This document shows positions 14,977-19,439 of a stretch of DNA of 19,439 nucleotides, one piece after another. The DNA lies in the NCBI GenBank assembly GCA_963922715.1, contig CAWUJT010000036.1:1-19439 (forward strand). Direction: 5' to 3'. Source of the DNA: CAWUJT01 sp963922715 (lineage in GTDB: Bacteria; Pseudomonadota; Alphaproteobacteria; Rhodobacterales; Rhodobacteraceae). Each line of letters begins with the position of its first letter. The stretch's first letter is position 1. Under the pieces are notes generated by a model. That model saw nothing but the letters and a program-made list of their open reading frames with translations, ran no database searches and was not told the origin of the DNA. The position numbers were made by a program, and so were the translations under genes.

Positions 14977-15009
14977 AAAAGCTTAAAACACCATCATCCT
15001 AAAGATGGT
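14976..15009 (-). terminator. Weak terminator-like element after pstS
   Basis: The arms ACCATC (14990-14995) and GATGGT (15004-15009) form a 6-base-pair stem with an 8-base loop, starting four bases after the pstS stop. Reading in the pst direction, the stem is followed by G, TTTT, AAGC and TTTTT. The stem is modest, so partial termination after pstS is more plausible than full termination. Downstream pstCAB need read-through. Confidence 0.4.
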
Positions 15010-15013
15010 CAGA

Positions 15014-16042
15014 TTACATCGCGCTTTCGCTAGAAACCATGGCTTGTGTCGCGTCAAGCTCTGGGTCAGAGACAAGGCCATATGCAGAGAGTGGGCCATC
15101 TGGTCCAGCGATCTCGTCAGAGACGAAGAACTGTGCGTATTCTTTCAGACCAGGGATCACACCGATGTGCGCGGCTTTGATGTAGAAGAACAGCGGACGA
15201 GACACAGGATATTCACCTGTAGAGATTGTCTCTGTTGAAGGTGCAACACCTGACATAGTGGCCACTTTCAACTTGTCTTGGTTGTTTTCATAGAACGCCA
15301 AACCGAATACGCCGATACCGTTTGTGTTGGCATCGATACGGGCCAGTGTCTCTGTATAGTCGCCATCAATATCCACAGAACGACCGTCTGTGCGAACCTC
15401 AAGGCAGGCGTCCTCAGCATCATCTTCTGACATGCCAGCGGCCATCATGGCTTCAAAAGCGCCAGTGGCTTCGCAACCTGCTGCGATCACTTTTTCCTCG
15501 AACACTTCACGTGTACCGTGCTTTGTGCCTGGAATAAATGCTAGGATTTCAGCAGAAGGCAAATCTGCATTGAAATCAGACCACATTGTGTGTGGGTTGT
15601 CGACAAGCTCACCATTGACCATAACTTTTGGCGCAAGTGCGTTGAAAAGGTCAGATGGTGTAAAGGCAGTGAAGGCAGGGCCGTCGATTTGGCTAGCGAA
15701 CACGATGCCGTCATAGCCGATGCGTACTTCGATGATGTCTGTGACGCCTGCTTCGGCACAAGCGGCAATCTCACGATCACGGATCGCGCGAGAGGCATTT
15801 GCGATATCAATGGTGTTCTCGCCAAGACCTTCGCAGAAACGTTTGAGGCCAGCAGAAGACCCGCCTGATTCAACAACAGGTGTTGGGAAATCTGTGTTTT
15901 CACCAAAAGCTTCTGCAACAATAGAAGCATAAGGCAAAACAGTTGAAGACCCTGCAATTTGAACTTGATCCCGTGCTGTTGCTGCAGTTGCAGACACAGC
16001 AACAATGGCCAGAGCCGAAACAGTGGCTTTCGTGAATGTCAT
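15014..16042 (-). CDS. pstS: Periplasmic phosphate-binding protein
   Basis: PstS binds phosphate in the periplasm and delivers it to PstCAB. A Sec signal peptide is visible at residues 1-23, with an alanine-rich core and a likely ATA cleavage site before RDQVQIAGSST. There is no lipobox cysteine, so it is soluble. Phosphate-contacting motifs are GSSTV (31-35), ESGGSSAG (58-65) and the GTREVFEE region (176-183). At 342 residues it is of normal length. An AAGGGGG ribosome site precedes the ATG. A Pho-box array lies in the 119 bases upstream, and stem-loops follow the stop. It is the first gene of the Pho-controlled transcription unit. Confidence 0.96.
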   Translation of the reverse strand: MTFTKATVSALAIVAVSATAATARDQVQIAGSSTVLPYASIVAEAFGENTDFPTPVVESGGSSAGLKRFCEGLGENTIDIANASRAIRDREIAACAEAGVTDIIEVRIGYDGIVFASQIDGPAFTAFTPSDLFNALAPKVMVNGELVDNPHTMWSDFNADLPSAEILAFIPGTKHGTREVFEEKVIAAGCEATGAFEAMMAAGMSEDDAEDACLEVRTDGRSVDIDGDYTETLARIDANTNGIGVFGLAFYENNQDKLKVATMSGVAPSTETISTGEYPVSRPLFFYIKAAHIGVIPGLKEYAQFFVSDEIAGPDGPLSAYGLVSDPELDATQAMVSSESAM

Positions 16043-16101
16043 AATTTTCCCCCTTAAGGTATGTTAAGCGACGTACTGATCATTTGCACGCCGTCAGCAA
16101 C

Positions 16102-16157
16102 CCTATAGAAACGAAATGTAATAATTTTATGACAAATGAGTAACGGTTTTTTGACAA
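16102..16157 (-). promoter_or_regulatory. Pho-box array and -10 of the pst promoter
   Basis: Four consecutive 11-base units read on the minus strand: TTGTCAAAAAA (16157-16147), CCGTTACTCAT (16146-16136), TTGTCATAAAA (16135-16125) and TTATTACATTT (16124-16114). The first and third match the known PhoB repeat CTGTCATAWAW well. Their TGTCA cores are exactly 22 bases apart, two repeat units. Six bases after the last unit comes a -10-like TATAGG (16107-16102). The Pho box replacing the -35 is the usual layout of PhoB-activated promoters. Transcription would start near 16095 and give a leader of about 50 bases before pstS. Confidence 0.8.
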
Positions 16158-16161
16158 AACC

Positions 16162-17238
16162 TCAATTTTCAGGAAGCCTTTCATCGTCTCTGGCTAAGAA
16201 GATTGTGAAAGTACTGCCTTCGCCCAATGTGCTTTCGATATGAAGACGTCCGCGGTGCCGTTTGAGGATATGTTTCACAATGGCCAGGCCAAGTCCGGTC
16301 CCGCCCTGCTGCCGAGATCGATGGGTATCGACGCGATAAAACCGCTCCGACAAACGCGGAATATGCCAAGCCTCAATACCCGGCCCATTATCACGCACAG
16401 ATAAGACCCAAGACGGGCCCCTGAACCGATGATCATCGTCTTGAAATTGCAACCGAATGTCTAATTCAGGTGGCTGCCCCCCATATTTCAAGGCATTTTC
16501 CACCAGATTGATCACCACCTGTTGCAGTTGATCGAAATCCCCCAGCACCGGGGCATGATCCGGTAAGTCCAGCGAAAGTTGTGCGGGCTCCAGCGTCGCA
16601 ATTTCTGGTAGAGTATCCAAAGCATGTCGAACGATTTTAGAAAAATCGACGTGGTTATTTGGGCGTGTTCTGGCTTGGCTTTCGAGTTTAGATAAGGACA
16701 AAAGATCGGACACAAGTCTGTTCATGCGCATGGCTTCACGTTGCATGAGACCCAAGAACCGCTCTTGTGCTTTCACATCAAAGCGTGCTGATCCCTGAAG
16801 GGTCTCAATAAACCCCATTAAAGCGGTCAGCGGGCTACGTAACTCGTGGCTTACATTTGCTACGAAATCGCGTCTTAATGTCGCCATTTCATTTTCGTGA
16901 CTGATGTTTTCAAACAATACGGCGACGGTTTTTTTGTCAGCGACCGGGGTGAGATAAACTCGATAATCATATGAGAGCCCCGCTTGTGTATGCACAAACC
17001 GTGTCTGAGCCGCCTGCTTCTCATTTAGGACGTGATCGATGCTGTTTAATATTTCAGGCTGTCTGAGAATAGAGATATATGATCGGCCACGTACCCATGC
17101 GCCAAACAGTGTTTTGGCAGCAATGTTGGCATAATCGATGCGCCCATCCGAAACAATAAGCAACATCGGAAATGGTATCGCCTCAAAATAATGGCTGCTT
17201 TCATCAGCGTCGTTAATAAACTTTAACCTCTCTGACAT
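16162..17238 (-). CDS. phoR: Phosphate regulon sensor histidine kinase, no membrane segment
   Basis: PhoR phosphorylates PhoB when phosphate is scarce. The 358-residue protein starts with a PAS-like domain (about 17-115, IPFPMLLIVSDGRIDYANIA). The dimerisation/H-box VSHELRSPLTALMGF follows, with His131. The catalytic domain has the N box NLVENALKYG (Asn248), G1 VRDNGPGI (283-288) and G2 GGTGLGLAIVKH (312-323). I find no hydrophobic helix long enough to cross the membrane. An in-frame TAG at 17248-17250 rules out a longer N-terminus. Only AGG abutting the ATG and a distant AAGG serve as ribosome-site candidates. It precedes pstS by 119 bases and has its own sigma-70-like promoter. Confidence 0.93.
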   Translation of the reverse strand: MSERLKFINDADESSHYFEAIPFPMLLIVSDGRIDYANIAAKTLFGAWVRGRSYISILRQPEILNSIDHVLNEKQAAQTRFVHTQAGLSYDYRVYLTPVADKKTVAVLFENISHENEMATLRRDFVANVSHELRSPLTALMGFIETLQGSARFDVKAQERFLGLMQREAMRMNRLVSDLLSLSKLESQARTRPNNHVDFSKIVRHALDTLPEIATLEPAQLSLDLPDHAPVLGDFDQLQQVVINLVENALKYGGQPPELDIRLQFQDDDHRFRGPSWVLSVRDNGPGIEAWHIPRLSERFYRVDTHRSRQQGGTGLGLAIVKHILKRHRGRLHIESTLGEGSTFTIFLARDDERLPEN

Positions 17239-17275
17239 CCTCGCACTCTACACCTTCAGCCATTACGATTTATGG

Positions 17276-17285
17276 CATCATGATG
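17276..17285. repeat. 10-base palindrome at the phoR transcription start region
   Basis: CATCATGATG is a perfect palindrome close to the predicted phoR start point. It may be an operator half, but ten bases of self-complementarity can occur by chance. Confidence 0.25.
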
Positions 17286-17290
17286 TAACA

Positions 17291-17320
17291 AATATATCAC
17301 GATGCAGGTAAAATTGTCAG
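17291..17320 (-). promoter_or_regulatory. Sigma-70-like promoter for phoR
   Basis: On the minus strand CTGACA (17320-17315) is followed after 18 bases by TATATT (17296-17291). Each matches five of six consensus positions. The start would fall near 17284, about 45 bases before the phoR ATG. I see no convincing Pho box overlapping it, so phoR may have a basal level that does not depend on PhoB. Confidence 0.55.
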
Positions 17321-17364
17321 GAATTTCGATATTCTACCCTTTTACTGCGTGATGCGATGCATCT

Positions 17365-18549
17365 CTAAAGCGTGTCCAGTCCGGTCAGAAAACTCGCTAT
17401 GAGGCTGTCTATTTCTTCTATGCCCACAGAGATGCGAAAAAAACCCTCTGTGATCCCGTATTTATTTTGTTCTGATGGCGAAAGCATGCGATGCGAACTT
17501 GACAAAGGATGCGAAAGCGTTGTGGACACATCCCCAAGCGTTGGTGCAAAAGCAATCTCCGACAAAGCCTGTGTCAGTACATTCGCATCTGCGCGTGTGC
17601 CCGCGATACGGAAAGACACCATATTGCCGAAACCGTGGTGTAAAAGCTGTTTGGCAGTGGCATAATCGGGATGATCCGGCCGCCCGGGATAAATCACAGC
17701 TTCAACGGCACTGTGACCTGCAAGTGCCTCCGCCAGCAAAGCGGCATTGTCCTGGGCACGTTTGTAACGCAGCTCAAAACTGTATAGGCCCCGCTCTGCC
17801 AGCCAGCAGTCAAACGGACTGGGCGTCAGTCCCAGGGTCGCGCTGATGTCATAAATCGCTGTCCGGTGACTGGGATCACGGGCCAAAACATAGCCAAGTG
17901 TGACATCGGAATGACCGGACAAAAGTTTGGTCACCGAATGGACGACAACATCGGCCCCTTCCGCAAACGCCGGATAGCCTAAGGGCGTGGTGAAGGTATT
18001 GTCGACGACCAGACAAAGGCCATGGGTTTTGGACAACATTTGAATTCCTGCCATGTCCGCCACTCGCAGCGTTGGGTTGGAGACCACTTCAACGAGAATA
18101 AGTTTCGTGTCTGATCGCCGCGCGGCGGCAAAGGCCTCTACCTGGGTCGGATCCACAAAGGTTGTTTCAATCCCAAAGCGCGGCAAATCCTGTTTCAAAA
18201 GCCGTAAAGAGCGGCCATAAAGCTGATCGCTGGCAATCACATGATCCCCAGATTTCAACAGGCCAAGCATCACAGCACTGATCGCCGCCATACCAGAGCC
18301 TTGGATCAATCCCCCCTGCCCGCCTTCCAAGCCGTCGATCAAGCTGGCCAGACGTGTTGCATTGGGATGCCCCTCGCGCGCGTAGATAAAGCCCGCTGCC
18401 TCGTCATCGTAAATCGCGTCGAACGCGTCAGGATTAGGGACGGTATAGACCACAGAGGCATGAAGCGGAGATATGAGCGGCGTCGTTTGCCCAAAGCCCA
18501 TATCGGAACCGGTTTTGCGGCGCGGCAGCGTTGGTTTGCGATCGGTCAT
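17365..18549 (-). CDS. Cys/Met-metabolism PLP-dependent (trans-sulfuration) enzyme
   Basis: This 394-residue enzyme belongs to the cystathionine gamma-synthase, beta-lyase, gamma-lyase and methionine gamma-lyase family. These enzymes make or break C-S bonds of cystathionine, homocysteine or methionine using pyridoxal phosphate. Visible features are Tyr56 and Arg58 in IYAREGHPNATRLASL, GSGMAAISAVMLGLL, Asp183 in VVDNTFTTP, and the PLP lysine Lys208 in HSVTKLLSGHSDVTLG. The C-terminal SHRMLSPSEQNKYGI-type block and FFRISVGIEEIDSLI are typical. Which reaction it runs cannot be decided from these shared residues. Its ATG overlaps the proA stop by ATGA, so it is translationally coupled to proline biosynthesis. 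Confidence 0.9.
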   Translation of the reverse strand: MTDRKPTLPRRKTGSDMGFGQTTPLISPLHASVVYTVPNPDAFDAIYDDEAAGFIYAREGHPNATRLASLIDGLEGGQGGLIQGSGMAAISAVMLGLLKSGDHVIASDQLYGRSLRLLKQDLPRFGIETTFVDPTQVEAFAAARRSDTKLILVEVVSNPTLRVADMAGIQMLSKTHGLCLVVDNTFTTPLGYPAFAEGADVVVHSVTKLLSGHSDVTLGYVLARDPSHRTAIYDISATLGLTPSPFDCWLAERGLYSFELRYKRAQDNAALLAEALAGHSAVEAVIYPGRPDHPDYATAKQLLHHGFGNMVSFRIAGTRADANVLTQALSEIAFAPTLGDVSTTLSHPLSSSHRMLSPSEQNKYGITEGFFRISVGIEEIDSLIASFLTGLDTL

Positions 18550-19439
18550 GGCCGTACAGTCCCATAACCGCGAACGAGATATTTGAAACTGGTCAATTGT
18601 GCAGCCCCAACCGGACCGCGGGCATGGAGTTTACCTGTCGCAATGCCAATTTCCGCCCCCATGCCGAATTCGCCCCCATCAGCAAATTGGGTGGAGGCAT
18701 TGTGCATCAAAATGGCACTGTCAAGTGTGTTGAAAAACGCCGCGACCGCGTTTGGATCCTCCGTGATGATGCAATCGGTGTGGTTTGAGCCAAAGGTCTG
18801 GATATGGGTTACAGCCGCCGCAAGATCGGGCACTGATTTTGCGGCAATGATCTTATCAAGATATTCGCGCCCCCAATCGTCTTCTGTCGCTGCGCGCGTG
18901 CGGGGAATGGTGGACAGGCGCGCATCCGCGCGCACCTCCACCCCTGCTTCGATCAAAGCCTGGATCACCTCTGCGCCAAGGGTGTCTGCAATCTCTTGAT
19001 GGATCAACAGGCACTCCACCGCCCCACAAATCCCGGGGCGGCGGGTTTTCGCGTTCAGCACAACGTTGCGCGCTGTTGCGGGATCGGCGGATTGATCCAG
19101 ATAAATATGCACAATCCCTTCAAGATGGGCGAAAACCGGCACGCGCGCCTCGCTCTGCACCAGCCTCACAAGTCCTTTGCCGCCGCGCGGGACAATCACA
19201 TCGATTGTCTCCGTCATCGTCAACATTTCCTGCACGGCGGCGCGGTCACGGCTGGGCACCAGTTGGATGGCGGCCTCCGGCAACCCGGCAGCGGTTACGC
19301 CCGCCACCAAACAGGCATGGATCGCTTGCGAGCTGTGCAAACTTTCAGAGCCACAGCGCAAAATCACCGCATTGCCCGCCTTCAGGCACAGCGCACCGGC
19401 ATCAGCGGTCACATTCGGGCGGCTTTCAAAAATCACCCC
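18546..19439 (-). CDS. proA: Gamma-glutamyl phosphate reductase, N-terminus outside the window
   Basis: ProA reduces gamma-glutamyl phosphate to glutamate 5-semialdehyde with NADPH, the second step of proline synthesis. The visible C-terminal 297 or so residues begin near the cofactor-binding region IFESRPNVTADAGALCLKAG. They include ILRCGSESLHSS, the HLEGIVHIYLD segment, the catalytic cysteine in RRPGICGAVECLLIHQE, and the C-terminal FADGGEFGMGAEIGIATGKL block followed by ARGPVG and LTSFKYLVRGYG. Full-length ProA is about 415-420 residues, so roughly 120 are missing beyond the right edge. The frame is open to the edge and no start is seen. The stop overlaps the downstream PLP enzyme start by ATGA. 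Confidence 0.96.
   Translation of the reverse strand, partial: GVIFESRPNVTADAGALCLKAGNAVILRCGSESLHSSQAIHACLVAGVTAAGLPEAAIQLVPSRDRAAVQEMLTMTETIDVIVPRGGKGLVRLVQSEARVPVFAHLEGIVHIYLDQSADPATARNVVLNAKTRRPGICGAVECLLIHQEIADTLGAEVIQALIEAGVEVRADARLSTIPRTRAATEDDWGREYLDKIIAAKSVPDLAAAVTHIQTFGSNHTDCIITEDPNAVAAFFNTLDSAILMHNASTQFADGGEFGMGAEIGIATGKLHARGPVGAAQLTSFKYLVRGYGTVRP

Noticed and set aside
15541..16005. 154-codon minus-strand frame overlapping pstS
   Set aside because: It is an alternate frame of pstS with repetitive Leu/Gln-rich translation and no recognisable domain.
17258..17275. Terminator for the trans-sulfuration gene in the gap before phoR
   Set aside because: The only nearby inverted repeat, GCCAT/ATGGC, has five pairs, lies downstream of the predicted phoR start and lacks a T run.
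17291..17320. Pho box in the phoR promoter
   Set aside because: Only one CTGACA-like half matches; no second repeat appears 11 or 22 bases away.

Overview
The window looks like ordinary chromosome of an alphaproteobacterium, most likely a marine Rhodobacterales (Roseobacter-group) species of moderate GC. I base this on protein style and gene order: a soluble Dgt-like dGTPase, the order dgt-argS-SPOR-nagZ-scpA-scpB, oversized PstC and PstA, and a phoR-pstSCAB-phoU-phoB cluster. I see no transposase, integrase, phage gene, CRISPR array, tRNA or rRNA. There are 20 protein genes, densely packed, with many ATGA or 1-base stop/start overlaps.

Layout. (1) 1-448: aroQ on the plus strand, overlapping tail to tail with scpB. 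(2) 427-6813: a minus-strand run dgt, argS, SPOR protein, nagZ, scpA, scpB, linking nucleotide sanitation, arginyl-tRNA synthesis, septal and murein functions and chromosome condensation. (3) 6882-8010: plus-strand erpA-like Fe-S carrier and xth (exonuclease III), divergent from dgt. (4) 8053-9913: an AT-richer block with a minus-strand LOG-family nucleotide phosphoribohydrolase and a divergent plus-strand membrane-anchored Ig-like/LysM protein. Their shared 91-base promoter region carries two overlapping palindromes. (5) 9898-17238: the phosphate-starvation cluster on the minus strand, in the order phoR, pstS, pstC, pstA, pstB, phoU, phoB. (6) 17365-19439: a trans-sulfuration PLP enzyme translationally coupled to proA, which runs off the right edge.

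How the phosphate genes work together. PstS captures phosphate in the periplasm and PstCAB imports it. PhoU and the Pst transporter restrain the kinase PhoR when phosphate is plentiful. In starvation PhoR phosphorylates PhoB, which should bind the tandem 11-base Pho-box repeats between phoR and pstS and raise pst transcription. Two tandem hairpins and a weak terminator-like element between pstS and pstC could give PstS more expression than the membrane subunits. The PhoR here is predicted to have no membrane segment.

I do not see a convincing new multi-gene system. The items most worth a second look are regulatory and architectural: the pstS-pstC stem-loops, the Pho-box array, the membrane-free PhoR, the extra domains of PstC and PstA, the LysM protein whose 3' end overlaps phoB, the divergent palindromes at 8664-8692, and a structured argS leader.
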